DNA from: Pararge aegeria
Lineage: Eukaryota; Arthropoda; Insecta; Lepidoptera; Nymphalidae
Assembly: GCF_905163445.1 (NCBI RefSeq)
Contig: NC_053204.1
Coordinates: 2,983,501 to 3,047,500 of the forward strand
Reading direction: 5' to 3'
DNA: 64,000 nucleotides
Part shown: positions 30,325 through 41,284 of the stretch, piece by piece
How the letters are laid out: each line of letters begins with the position of its first letter
How positions within the stretch are numbered: position 1 is the stretch's first letter
Position numbers and translations under genes: made by a program
The notes under the pieces: model-generated
The model's database searches: none
Seen by the model: only the letters and a program-made list of their open reading frames with translations
Told to the model about the DNA's origin: nothing

Positions 30325-31140
30325 CTAGCGGACCCTCGCGACTTCGTTCGCTTTTGAGTTAATCGAGAAGCTAGAGTAGATCTGATGCTAACATATAAAT
30401 AGCCATGATTATGATATATAATATATGTACCTACTATTATTTTACGTGGTATACTGATTTAGAAAGTTCTCATTATTTTAGTTGATACATACATACAAAC
30501 ATACATCCATCCTCACAAACTTTCGCATTTATAATATTAGTAGGATGGTACGCATGCATTCAATCGTTGTGCCAGCGACTTGCTAGTTAGTATCTGTAAA
30601 GAGTTGTGTCCTTTATCTCCAACAATATTTATCCGATCTTCATTAAAACAATACGCTATTATTTTACGTGGTATCTTGTTAGTATACACATTTAAATAAA
30701 AAAAGAGTTATTAAAATCGGTTCAAATTTAACGGAGCTATGAAGTAAAGTTGATAAACATTTTCATCCCGTTTCCCGGAGGAAACTTATTGTTTATTGGA
30801 ATAAAATCATATTCTATATGTTGACCTGGAATACCAGCTACCCCTATACCAAGTTTTATTTAAATCCGTTCAGTAGTTTTCACGTGATGCCCGGACGGAC
30901 AGACAGACAGACAAAAATCCAATAAAAATCTGTTTTGGACTCAATATGGATTATAAAGCATCCCCAAATCAAAATTTTCATAATATATTAAATGTACAGA
31001 AATCTTCCAGTTACAGTTTTATTATAAGGATAGATATAGATTTAAATTAACGAACGAATTATATTTTCAGTATTTTCATAATTTAGATGAATCCATACAA
31101 TCCATACAAACTTTCGCATTTACAATATTAGAAGTATAGT
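30325..31140 (+). repeat. E-like repeats, two adjacent relatives
   Basis: The first (30327-30545) starts CTAGCGGACCCTCGCGACTT and ends TTCGCATTTATAATATTAGT. The second (to about 31140) keeps GTTCAGTAGTTTTCACGTGA and a GACAGACAGACAGAC run and again ends TTTCGCATTTACAATATTAG. They share the plan of E but differ in sequence. Confidence 0.6.
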
Positions 31141-31603
31141 ATATAGGAGCCAAAGCTCACGTAAAATTGGGATAAACTCCGGTGCTAATTTCTGCACCCA
31201 TTTAGTAAATAGGTCGCAAGTTTAATGGTATCGTCGACTCGAGATACCGCGTATTGTGAAACGTTTGTATTTTAACGTCTGCCGCCGGGATTACGGTTAC
31301 TGGTCGTTATTGGGTTACCATTACCCGGTGAGGCCGGTATCCATTTGGGTTGACTGGGTTACTGCAAGTTTGTACAGTGTTAATGCGAAAATGTTTTACT
31401 ATGCTAATTCTTGTTGTTGATTTAGTTGCGTCGAATTTGAACGTTTTGTTTTATTTGTTTTTATATTAGAGATGCGACGAATGTTCGGCCGAATATTCGT
31501 ATTCAGTAGATTCGGCAAATTTTTTTCATGTTCAATAATTACCGAATATTTAAATAATAATATTTTATTAAACAGTAAGATTAACTTATTACTTATTATT
31601 ATT
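31141..31603. other. Largely unmatched sequence
   Basis: A GC-richer patch at 31270-31360 (GGGATTACGGTTACTGG) is followed by ATTCGGCCGAATATTCG-like sequence (31480-31550), which may be an old repeat. No gene seen. Confidence 0.35.
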
Positions 31604-31870
31604 GTCGGCTGACTGGCGCAGTGGGCAGCGACCCTGCTTTCTGAGTCCTAGGCCGTGGGTTCGATTCCCACAACTGGAAAATGTTTGTGTGATGAACATG
31701 ATTGTTTTTCAGTGTCTGAGTGTTGATCTGTATATTACAAGTATTTATGTGTATTATATTCATAAAAATATTCAACAGCTATCTTAGTACCCATAACATA
31801 AGCTACGCTTACTTTGGGACTATATGGCGATGTGTGTATTTTCGTAGTATATTTATTATTATTATTATTA
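31604..31870 (+). mobile_element. SINE-A copy
   Basis: GTCGGCTGACTGGCGCAG, GGTTCGATTCCCACAACTGG and GGGACTATATGGCGATGTGT, with a TTATTATTATTA tail. Confidence 0.9.
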
Positions 31871-32068
31871 AGGCAGTGAGGTTTATTCCGAAAGTTGTAC
31901 CTAAATTTTTTTTTTTGTAAATGAAAGAAACGCTACTTTTTATACCAATTATTTACTGACTAAAAATAACTACTACTGTTACGATCCGTCACAAGAATAA
32001 AAAAACCTTCAGTAACAAATATTAATTTGCAACATAAAAATTTGATAGAAGCAGGCATTAGTAATAGT

Positions 32069-32658
32069 GCAGTGGTGATAGCCCAGTGGGCAGGACTTCG
32101 AATGCACGTTCGGGGGTTCGACTTCGATCCGCACCTATAATTTTCTAGGTTAATGATAATACTGGCTTCAATGGTGAATGAAAAGATCGTGAGGAAACCT
32201 GCATGCCTGAGAGTTCTACATAATGTTCTCAAAGGTATGTGGAGTACACCAATACATCATTAACATAAAATAAAAATATAAAATAGTACATATCATGTTT
32301 AATATGTACTATGTTATATTTTTATTTTATGTTAATTTAGTTTAAAATCCTAATGTTTCACAAATGTTTGTTGTACCACCTACTAATTGCGTATAGCATT
32401 TTCTTGTATGCCTTTGGTTGCCTGGAAGAGATCGCTATGTAGCGATAAGGCCGCCAAATTGTACGTTCTACCTTATAGTGCTGTTGTGTTTGTATCTCTG
32501 TAAATTTTCTCTGTGGTGTACAATAAAAGTGTATTCATTCGGTAATTCATTTATACATACACTAATACGCACTGGGCCAGCGTGGTGGAGTACGGCCTTA
32601 ATCCTTTTCACATTGTGGGAGGAGACCCGTAGTGGGTCGGTAATGAGTGGATATGATT
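32069..32658 (+). mobile_element. SINE-B split by a LINE-D insertion
   Basis: Head GTGGTGATAGCCCAGTGGGC to ACACCAATAC (32255), then resumption at GCACTGGGCCAGCGTGGTGG and the usual end GGTAATGAGTGGATATGA. Confidence 0.85.
32256..32558 (+). mobile_element. LINE-D 3' end with a palindromic 5' junction
   Basis: Flanked by ACACCAATAC (32246-32255) and ACACTAATAC (32559-32568), a likely 10-bp target duplication with one mismatch. It contains GGTTGCCTGGAAGAGATCGC at about 32413 and ends in a TTCATT-rich tail. The first 80 bases form a palindrome with 33-bp arms (32260-32292 and 32303-32335, one mismatch). Confidence 0.8.
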
Positions 32659-32674
32659 AGCAATACTTAGTGGA

Positions 32675-32790
32675 GCTTTTTGTGACAGAGCTCGTCAGGG
32701 TAACTACTACCGCCATGTTTATTTCCGCCAAATACCATTGCTGTGACCTATGTCCAGCAGTGGACGTCGATTGGTTGACATGATAATGAT
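32675..32790 (+). repeat. L fragment joined to an RTE-like end
   Basis: TTTGTGACAGAGCTCGTCAG then ACCTATGTCCAGCAGTGGAC and a TGATAATGATGAT tail. Confidence 0.6.
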
Positions 32791-32867
32791 GATATATATA
32801 TACTAGTGGTATCGCTAGATCGATCAGTTCATACTGAAAGAAGGCGTTACTTTGCGGAATTCCATGA

Positions 32868-33125
32868 TAAATAATAAAAAAATATACTGCGACAATACAC
32901 ATCGTCATATAGCCCCAATGTAAGCGTAGCCTGTGTTATGGGTACTAAGATGACTGATGAATAATTTTAAGAATAATATACAAAAATACTTATAAAATAC
33001 AGATAACATCCAGACACTGAAAAACATTCGTGTTCATCTCAGACACATTTTCCAGTCGTGGGAATCGAACCCACGGCCTTGGACTCAGAGAGCAGGGTCG
33101 CTGCCAACTGCGCCAATTGGCCGTC
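32868..33125 (-). mobile_element. SINE-A copy
   Basis: AATATACTGCGACAATACAC, GGGAATCGAACCCACGGCC and GCGCCAATTGGCCGTC. Confidence 0.9.
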
Positions 33126-33179
33126 ATGATATATACTTTGAGCTAAGTTAGCTTTTTTAATTAACAGAGAGCACAATGA

Positions 33180-33235
33180 GAACTGTTTAGGATGTAGTCC
33201 ACCACGCTGGCCCAGTGCGGAATGGTGGACTTGAA
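33180..33235 (-). mobile_element. SINE-B body fragment
   Basis: GTCCACCACGCTGGCCCAGT within otherwise unmatched sequence. Confidence 0.65.
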
Positions 33236-34074
33236 ATAATATTAGATATCAATTGATGAATTAGAATAATACACAGAGGTTTTCCTTAAAACGCGAGGTC
33301 TTAGGCCGGGACAAATATGTCTATCTCTAATACCTAACTGTGCCTGAAGGCTTATCGGCCTTTAGTATATCTTTTCCCTTTCTCTGACCTCGCCATCCGT
33401 ATTCCGTACTATAACTGTTTATAGCGTATTGTGATCAGAAAGTGTTCTTTGAAGTAAAACTTCTTGAGATGCGACTAAGGAGTAACTAGGATTTTTTTCT
33501 GACGGAAGTAACGCTTACGTCTGTGACGAATAATTTGGATTGGTCGTAAGCATATGTCATATACTCCACGCTTCTTGACTTGCCAGCTAGTGGAAAATAT
33601 AATCAATTAGGGTTATAAATAGCAAAGAGAATAAAAATTCAACAGTTTAAAAAAAATTAAGTTGCAAAGTTTTTTGAAAATCTCAAAATATAGATACTTG
33701 TTTATTTATGACTTTATTATATCCATTCGATTATTCATATGCGACATTCCATAAAATTCAATGACAAGTGACATGTGCTGATCTAACCTTCAATTTTCTA
33801 CTCTCAATTATTCTATTTAATAAATGAAAATATTTATAAAATTTGAAAGTGATATTAGTAAATTTTAATTGAAAAGTTTTATTTTAATAGCGCGTAAAGG
33901 TAAGGTTAGGTTAGCGCATACACTTTTTTATTTAATAATTTAATTATATGATAATGATTAAATAAAGTGTTATTTAATGTTATTATGTTTACTTTTCGTA
34001 TTTCTTTTTCTTACTATTTTTTCTTGTGTACATTTTATTTCTGTACTGTAACTTTTCACTTGTTCTGTGATAGA
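33236..34074. other. No gene; AT-rich, possibly old repeats
   Basis: No frame above background. GTAAGGTTAGGTTAGCGCAT near 33900 looks repeat-like but has no second copy here. Confidence 0.35.
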
Positions 34075-34160
34075 TTACCTGGTAGAGATCGCTAGTTAGC
34101 GATAAAGCCGCCTATAATTCCTACCTAATAAATGTTTTGTTCTACAATAACGTGTATTAA
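34075..34160 (+). repeat. LINE-D 3' tail
   Basis: TACCTGGTAGAGATCGCTAG then GCGATAAAGCCGCC and an ATAAAATAAAAT-type end. Confidence 0.65.
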
Positions 34161-34249
34161 ACAAATAAAATAAAATATCGGATTGGATTAAGAGGGCGCG
34201 GCGTTACGAGAACACCAAAGAGGTTGATGGAGGGCAAGTTTAAGGGGCG

Positions 34250-34375
34250 TGATGCCAAGGCCCACAAATGGCTGTAAATTTTAACTCCGAAATAGTAAGA
34301 ACTGCGTGATGGGAATCAAACTCAGATCTCTCGATTAAGGGAAGCCGAAGTCTTACCCACTACGCTATCACCGAT
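34250..34375 (-). mobile_element. SINE-B head fragment
   Basis: GGGAATCAAACTCAGATC and CCCACTACGCTATCACCG are minus-strand B and A box regions. Confidence 0.55.
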
Positions 34376-34859
34376 ACTCATTGTAAACTGTCTAAATTAC
34401 CTATAAGTAGTTACTATACTGCAAGTGCGCTCACTTTCTAATATGTTAACATACCGCGCCAATGGGCCCACGTGATAAGAGATAGCGTTATCATGCCTCA
34501 TTTAATCTCCCACTGTTGAGCGTGTGCTGCCTACTACCATCGCTTAAAGCAGTATTACTTTTATATTATTGACGTTGTTTTTCTTCAGCTTTCTTCCGCG
34601 TTTATCGGTTTTTTCAAATCTCGTCGGAACTGTTTGTTTTTTCTGGTATAAAAGTACGGAGAGCAAGATGAACGAAAGAGCTTTTTTGAACCCACCTGCT
34701 GGTAAGTTATGATACTGCTGGTAACTGCTGGTAGTCAAAGATTATAACGGGCTATGGGGCCTGTTATGGGGATAGCAGTGACATAAAATCCGTAACCAAA
34801 ACAAACAAAATGATTAAAAAACAGTATATATAATTTATGCGTGGGGACCAAAACCATAG
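34376..34859. other. No recognised feature
   Basis: A three-fold CTGCTGGTAA-like motif near 34695-34735 is the only internal structure seen. Confidence 0.35.
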
Positions 34860-35010
34860 TTGTTATTATTATAATGAAACTCTTTATTTGTATACCACAA
34901 CATTAACATACAAAAATTACAATAAATACAGAAACAAAAAGAAAGAAGTAGAATACAAAAGGCGGCCTTATCGCTTAATAGCGATCCCTGCCAGGCAACC
35001 TTTGAATTAG
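34860..35010 (-). repeat. LINE-D 3' tail
   Basis: GAAACTCTTTATTTGTATAC, AAAGGCGGCCTTATCGCTTA and ATCCCTGCCAGGCAACC. Confidence 0.75.
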
Positions 35011-35157
35011 GAAAAAAAGAAGAGGAGAATAGACAGCTGGTGGTAAAAAAAATTAAATACAATTGTTAAATTGTTGTGTGTGTAACGTTTTTTTTATGCA
35101 TCATTTAAATAAAATATTAATATTCTGCACGCAGGGTGCGTGCGTGCTTTATAAACT

Positions 35158-35603
35158 ACTAGCTGTTGCCCGCGAATTCGTCTGCGTATGATTTTGTTTT
35201 TCAATTTAGTTGTAGTATTTTAAGTATCGCTAAGCCTTAAATGCGGGATTTGCTGCTGTACGCTGAGAATTTCTGTCCCCTATCTCAAATCATCATTCAT
35301 CAGATCTACACAAAGTTTGGGCAAAATTAAACACATTATAACATCTATAATACAAAAATAATTATTTAAATCGGTTATAATTTGTCGGAGTTATGGTGTG
35401 GAATCGTCAAATACATTTCATCCCCTCTCCCAAAGGATACGAGCTTAATTTCGGGATAAAAAGTATCCTATATTACTTCTAACACTTCCAAGAATATGTG
35501 TACAAAGTTTCATGAGGATCGGTTAAGTGGTTTTTGCGTGAAAGCGTAACAAACAAACTTACATTGACATTTATAATATTAAGTAGGGATAGGGATAGGG
35601 ATA
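35158..35603 (+). repeat. E repeat, full copy
   Basis: ACTAGCTGTTGCCCGCG to TATAATATTAAGTAGGGATA with three GGGATA units at the tail. Confidence 0.8.
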
Positions 35604-35689
35604 AATGTGGGAAATTTCATACTTCTCTGTCCGCGCAATTTACGTAAAGAGGAGTAAAAGTTTTTATCCTCTCGTAAGAATGGCAGACG

Positions 35690-36085
35690 AGTGATATCGA
35701 TTAAGACACCGGTAGGTATCTTTGCATCGTTCGAGTCCATGAAGGATTGAAGTCTGTAGTGTATTGATAATGCAGTAGTATTTATATCAAAATACCCACC
35801 GTCATGAAAATTGGTTGTAAAATCAAATAGAATTTAAATTGTTTCTTGAAAATTATTTATTAAATAAATAATAATAATAATATAAAAATAGCGTAATTGT
35901 AAAAATCCAAATATAATTTAAATTGTTTTTTGAAAACTATTTTCTCATTAAATATATATAATAATTATTACAGCGTATTTGTAAAAAACCTAACGAATTT
36001 AATAAAATACATAGCCAATATGAATTTATAGTAATAGAAACTTTTAATTATTTACCCACTTTATAAATTTAGTGTAACACGAGTC
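35690..36085 (-). repeat. P repeat with an internal 85-bp duplication
   Basis: ACACCGGTAGGTATCTTTGC to TTATTTACCCACTTTATAAA. AATTTAAATTGTTTCTTGAA (about 35830) recurs as AATTTAAATTGTTTTTTGAA about 87 bp on. Confidence 0.7.
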
Positions 36086-36245
36086 ATCTACACTTTACTT
36101 GCGCCACACGCTAATCGACGATCGTTCAAACGACCTAACGTAGCGATTACACTTGGTCTTATTTATTCGACGTGGCCTAGTTGCGAGATGATCACCATTC
36201 TCATCTCTAAGATCCCGCAATGTGCGTTTTTACGTACATTTATTT

Positions 36246-36310
36246 CGCTTAATACAACGTGTAACCGAATACTGATTCCTTAATCACGTTGTTACACGTT
36301 GTATTAAGCG
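36246..36310. repeat. Perfect 20-bp inverted repeat, 25-bp loop
   Basis: CGCTTAATACAACGTGTAAC (36246-36265) and its exact reverse complement at 36291-36310. Not part of a family seen elsewhere here. Confidence 0.9.
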
Positions 36311-36354
36311 CGCATAAGTATATTTCATAAGTTTGCTCAAGTTGTGATGTCGGC

Positions 36355-36790
36355 TAAGTTTGTTGTGGTCTTCTTCATGGACCAGCAGGGCTAGCACGGG
36401 CGGGAGATAAAAATTATATCCCTGACAAGGGATATAATTACCGTGCCCACCTGCTAAATCACTGGAATATGGAAGAAGTTTACCCCCGTTTTTTAATACA
36501 CATATATTATTTGGATATTATTTCCCCTTGTGCGACAGTGCTCTGAGAGTTGATAAAGCTGTGGGAGAAGATACATTTTTATCCTTTCCCCGGGGATATA
36601 ATTGTCCACTGCCCATGCTAGCCGTCCAGGGCGCGTTTGGAACCCTCGCAGCGTTAGTTTTAAGTTTACTAATGTAGTTATCTCCATCACTACTTACTAA
36701 TATGTTCACATTTTGTATATAATCAACACATCAAAAGTGCTATCTATGTGCCTATTTGAATAAAAAAATATTTGGCTTTGAACTTTGACT
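36355..36790 (+). repeat. LINE-K 3' UTR interrupted by a J element
   Basis: TAAGTTTGTTGTGGTCTTCT at 36357 continues after J at CCAGGGCGCGTTTGGAACCC (36628). CCAG is present on both sides. Ends ATATTTGGCTTTGAAC. Confidence 0.8.
36386..36627 (+). mobile_element. J element, compact copy
   Basis: Begins GGGCTAGCACGGGCGGGAG and ends GCCCATGCTAGCC, an inverted pair. Interior blocks TATATCCCTGACAAGGG and ATTATTTGGATATTATTTCC are as in other J copies. Non-coding, about 240 bp. The CCAG flanks suggest a 4-bp duplication, but the borders are soft by 1-2 bases. Confidence 0.75.
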
Positions 36791-36799
36791 TTAAGGAAT

Positions 36800-37227
36800 A
36801 TCCTTTTTTGTTTTTTTGGCGCGTCGGAAAAGCTTTATTGCTACCTCCGACCCTTGGGCAAGACGGAGGTTATGTGGGACTCCCCCCTCTAAAGGGGGTA
36901 TACCCAAACTAAAACCCACCACGGCATGTCCCTCTGTAAAAATATGGAATCAAAAGAAGCATATTTATTTTTTCCATACAACCGAATTCATTACATTCTG
37001 AGTGTTTACTTATGACAACCCTATTGAAGATAAAAGGCCGTCACGCGCATAGTGCCTACGTTACGCAACGCGTACCTAACCTGATTTCTTTCAGTAAAAA
37101 CTATAGCAGTGGTTTACTCTAAAAGTATTAGAGTTTCGGTTTCAATAAGTCTCAGAGAGTACATAATGTATCTCTGCATAATGTAAGCCTGTGAAGTATT
37201 ATTTCGGTTTTCATTTACTGTTTCGGT
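36800..37227. other. No recognised gene
   Basis: A GC-richer stretch at 36820-36940 (GCAAGACGGAGGTTATGTGG) may be part of an unknown repeat. Nothing else seen. Confidence 0.35.
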
Positions 37228-37440
37228 TTACAGTTGTATTTTTTTAACCGATTCGCACCGACGCCCTGGGGCATCGGAGAAGGCATTTCTGCATGAAGGA
37301 GATGGCATTGTGGAGGTTCTCATCTTCATTTCACTTCCTATTTCGTTCTTTACCTTCTCGCCTTCTTTCTCAAACCGTGGGCATAGAAACAGGAAGTGTT
37401 CTGCATCATCACATGGATATACCTGGACCTCCCTGCAAAA
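37228..37440 (-). pseudogene. LINE C-terminal fragment with CCHC-like motif
   Basis: The minus-strand frame reads CDDAEHFLFLCPRFEKEGEK and onward to CESVKKIQL-stop. C-x4-H-x4-C followed by PRFE is a pattern I know from the end of R1/I-type LINE proteins, after the RNase H or polymerase region. Upstream of it the frame runs into a J fragment, so the retroelement was truncated or overwritten. About 65 codons survive. Confidence 0.65.
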
Positions 37441-37935
37441 GTTTAATCTAATCCCCTTATTATCCACTGACAAGGGATATCTCCTTGTCCGTCTGCCAAA
37501 GCACCGCAACAGGGATAAGGAAAAGTTTATCCCCGTTTGATTACACTGTATCATTTGATATTATTTCCACCCAACCTGACCGGGACAGACCGGGATTACC
37601 TGACGAGGACTGCCTCGTCAGGTAATCCCGGTCTGGATCGGTCTTGTTATTTTTTTTTGTTTTTCTATGTTAAAAATATTTAGTACCCGCCCCAGACAAT
37701 TATTTCCCCGAGGAAAGGATTAAGATTTATCTTCTCCCACAGCATCTTAACTCTCAGAGCATTGGTGCACAAGTAAAAATAATATCCGAATAATGTATGT
37801 GTCGTTTATTATTACACATAACAGGCAAACTTCTCCTATTCCATGTCTCCGTGCTTTAGCAGGTGGACACGTTAATCCCCTGACAGGGGATATAATCGGG
37901 GGATATATTTTTTGTTTCCTGCCCGTGCTAGTCCT
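37441..37935. mobile_element. Two inverted J pieces around a hairpin
   Basis: The plus-oriented part (37441-37570, GATATCTCCTTGTCCGTCTG) and minus-oriented part (37690-37935, TTATCTTCTCCCACAGC) face each other, with the hairpin 37588-37633 between them. Confidence 0.65.
37588..37633. repeat. Perfect GC-rich hairpin, 21-bp arms
   Basis: GACCGGGATTACCTGACGAG plus G (37588-37608) pairs exactly with 37613-37633 around ACTG. An outer imperfect GACCGG/CGGTC pair extends the stem. Confidence 0.95.
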
Positions 37936-37959
37936 AATGTGCGATCTGCGTGGTCCATT

Positions 37960-38460
37960 TATTTATTTATTCAATTACAAGTCCATTACAACGTCATATA
38001 GATTACATAATTGTTATATTTTTCAAAAAGAATGTCAATCTAATGTTTACATTTGAAATGGAACCCTGTGAGGGCGCTACAACCAGATTGAGAGGCGGAC
38101 TTATTATTGTCACTATTAAATATTCCCATTTAGGAAGTCCATGTATGCAAGTAATGTTTTAAGGATTTTGTAAATAAGTTTATACTTTCTTTTTCTTTTA
38201 TATGTTCCGGGATTTTGTTGTAAATATTGGTGCACATGGGGGTTTGGGCCGGTGCTGTGGATTTTTAATTTATATGGCGGTAGGACCAAGTTGTGTTTGC
38301 GCATGCGCCGCAATGTATCATGCCGGGGCATGTCATGGAGTTTTTTAGAAAATTCGGGATGTTTTCTTACAAATTTGCAAGTTTCTAGTATATATATACA
38401 AGGCACGGCCAAAATTGTTAACGATTTAAAATGAGGCGCACAGCTTTCCATCAATTATTA
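37960..38460 (-). pseudogene. LINE C-terminus, second CR1/jockey-like family
   Basis: The frame ending at 38116 reads ESCAPHFKSLTILAVPCIYI then ETCKFVRKHPEFSKK and PHVHQYLQQNPGTYKRKRKY. The LTILxxPCIYI block corresponds to the LTVPSLYIYE-type block of LINE reverse-transcriptase ends. Downstream a TTTATTTATTTATTC-type tail (about 37962) gives the 3' end. It is open for about 112 codons but lacks the catalytic core. Confidence 0.75.
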
Positions 38461-38930
38461 ACTAAAAAAAACCAAAAAAAACATATTGTCCTTTCTCCGT
38501 GCTCAAATGTCTCTCAGCCGTGCTGGCTGGTACTGAGAATTTTATTCCTTCGAGTAGGTACCGGAAAACGGGCTAGCGATCCAGCGTAATCACTGCATCG
38601 CTATCGCTTACCGGTAATTCTTAATAACATCTGTCATTACTCATTACGTTGCACAAGATAATGGCTCTTATGTAAATTGCCCTCGTGACTATAATCGCTC
38701 GGGCATTATTAGCCTATTACATGAGCCTTTGGATGCCACTTCAGCCCGCTTATTATATCCACCAATCAGGTGACGAGAAGATGATGTCATATATCTGTAC
38801 AAATCAATAAAACTGAGAAGTGACTATGTGATTTCGAAATTACTGCCATCTTTTGCTAACCTATACTACTTAGATTATATTGTTTTTTTTTTTGTATCAT
38901 TATCATAATATCAACCGACAGACCAAATAT
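38461..38930. other. Unmatched sequence, moderately CG-rich
   Basis: No repeat match. ACCAATCAG at about 38760 is a CCAAT-type site. Possibly unique DNA. Confidence 0.35.
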
Positions 38931-38934
38931 TATA

Positions 38935-39140
38935 TACTACTTTGCGGAAATCCATAATATATTATGAAAATTCAGCTTAATTTGCTATACTCCGCGAACA
39001 GCAGGAGAATCTGTATGGTGTAATTTATAATTACTTCAATCCGTATACTCCACACCAAACAGATCCTCGGCAATGTACCCTCTACGCACGTTTCGCTCCG
39101 AAACCAGAGCATCCTCAGGAGATGTTGACTACACTTAACA
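38935..39140 (+). repeat. F repeat copy
   Basis: ACTTTGCGGAAATCCATAAT, TGCTATACTCCGCGAACAGC and GCATCCTCAGGAGATGTTGA. Confidence 0.75.
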
Positions 39141-39145
39141 ACTAT

Positions 39146-39605
39146 TCATTGTAAAGGCTTAATTTTCATGACCGATAGACCTCCATTGCTGGACATGGGT
39201 TTTTTGTAAGGAGTTCTAAATTCCACGGTTTTGTTCTGCTTGGGCGAGCGGCTACCTGCGACGCGCTTAATGTCGTCTGTCCCCCTCGTTGGGGGTCGAC
39301 CAACGCTTACAAGTGCGGGGCTGCCATTCCAGCACTTAGGGACCCCAACGTCCATCCTTTCTCCGAACTAGATACCCGGCCCATTGTCACTTCAGCTTCG
39401 CGACTCGTTGAGCTATGTCGATAACTCTGGTTTTTCTACGGATCTCCTCATTTCGGATTTGATCACGTAGAGATACTCCAAGCATGGCTCTCTCCATCGC
39501 TCGCTGAGTGACTCCGAGCCGCAAGCAGTTGGCAAAACTGATGCTAAGTGGAAAATTATCGTCTATAAACCGAGCGTCACGGCGCAGTCTGGGGTCATAA
39601 ATAAA
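39146..39605 (-). pseudogene. RTE-like LINE C-terminus, damaged
   Basis: The open frame 39146-39355 reads MDVGVPKCWNGSPALVSVGR then PPTRGTDDIKRVAGS. The same segment at 41655-41843 reads VGRPPTRWTDDIKRVAGSRW. Further upstream (39400-39530) the minus strand has QIRNEEIRRKTRVIDIAQRV in another register. Frame breaks and a missing tryptophan show decay. Confidence 0.75.
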
Positions 39606-39734
39606 ATATTATGGAACTATAATAAAGCGATATAATATACCGAAAGCATACCTTAGCTTAAGTTAAGAAATACTTAATTGCTTGAGTATTTTTATTTTCG
39701 CAATATTTTTTTCGTTTTTTTTTTTAGTATTTGT

Positions 39735-39960
39735 TGATTTATAAAGTTTGTAAATAATTAAACTTAAGATTACTATAAATTCGCATTTGCCAGATATTTT
39801 ACAGAATTGATTAAGAATGTTTGCAAATTTGATTAAAAAACAATGTTCATGACATTGAGTTTGTGGGTATTTTGATATAAATACTACTGCTTTTTCGATA
39901 CACTTCAGTCCTACAAATACAATCGATTCGAAAGATGCAAAGATACCTCCCGGTGTCGTA
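39735..39960 (+). repeat. P repeat copy
   Basis: TTTATAAAGTTTGTAAATAA, TTTGTGGGTATTTTGATATA and GCAAAGATACCTCCCGGTG. Confidence 0.65.
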
Positions 39961-40940
39961 TATCATATTTTTCGTTTTTAATTATTTAAAATTTTTTGCA
40001 GATATGTATGATGCACACACACACACACACACCATCGCGGGAATAGTCAGGAAAGCTTTCTAGGACCTCAAAACGTCGACATCGGACTGCAACTCGAAAC
40101 CGAGGTGAAACCAATAACTTCCCAAATTTTGTAAAAGTTTCAATTTTCTTAGCGGGAAGTTAAAAAAAACTAAGCAAATATTCAATGGATTACTCATCAA
40201 TGATAAGTTGCATAAATAGCTGTATTAACAGTTTGAAATATTACCTTAAATACTTCCTTTGCAACGGGTAGTTTAATCGATATCCTATAACAATCCGCTG
40301 CTGGACTTAGGTGCAGACAACTGAACTCCGATCTTCCGTCCCCACACGGAAAGAAGTTTCGTGGTACCTATTCAATAAATTATGAAATTCTTAATAAGGT
40401 AGGTTTGCATTGTTTAATTTTTGGAACATTGCACAATCTGTTTATTTTATTGGCACGACTAAAATAGAATTAAAAGTCGACCTCATTTATATTTTTGCGG
40501 ATTTCGTATTATGTAAAATGTTGTAGAAACTATAGTTCGATTTGCTTTCTCTTAAAAGCTGAGACTGCATGTTAAATTTTGTTTGTTTCTTATGTCTTTA
40601 AGTTCATTCATTATTGATAAATAATATGTCAGTATAAGTAGTTTCCAGTAAACGATTATCTTTGTTTAAGTCGTATGTGTTTGCTCGGTAATATTTGTGA
40701 AACTACCCGATTGTACGAACATTTTCTTTTAGCTGCATTAAGTTACGTTTAATAGATTTATATGTACCTTCTATAGTGTACGCTCAAAACATGTTTTATT
40801 TTTAAGTTTAATGTTAACTCAAATACGCGAATTTTTTGTAATTCCTTTGGGAAATGAAGATCTTAAGCCACATTATTAAACAGTCTTTATTAATCGTTAT
40901 TCGATAGTAAAAAATATGTTTCAGAAATAATTAAAAATAT
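39961..40940. other. No gene; (CA)n and unmatched sequence
   Basis: A (CA)n run sits at 40013-40031. The rest is AT-rich with no family match or frame. Confidence 0.4.
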
Positions 40941-40943
40941 ATC

Positions 40944-41270
40944 TTCATCATCATCATCATCATCATCATATCAACCCATTACCGGCCCACCACAGAGCAC
41001 GGGTCTCCTCCCACAATGTGAAGGGGTTAAAACCGTAGTCCACCACGCTGGTCCTGTGCGGATTCATGGACTGCACATACCTTTGATAAAATTATGGGGA
41101 ACCCTCAGGTATGTAGGTTTCCACACGATGGTTTCCATCACCGTTGAAGCAAGTGGTATTTTAGTGCTCTAAACGCGCATAACTTAGAAAAGTTAGAGGT
41201 GCGTGCTGGGATTCAAACTCGCCCCCACCGAAAGTGAAGTCGAACTTCCTACCCACTCGGCTAAAACCGC
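40944..41270 (-). mobile_element. SINE-B full-length copy
   Basis: A (CAT)n tail (ATCATCATCATCATCATC) at 40948 leads into TATCAACCCATTACCGGCCC, the body and a head ending near AACCGCTTCA. Confidence 0.9.
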
Positions 41271-41284
41271 TTCATTTAAAAAAT

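Noticed and set aside
37228..37554. A single 108-codon gene
   Set aside because: Its first third is J element sequence; only the rest is a LINE fragment.
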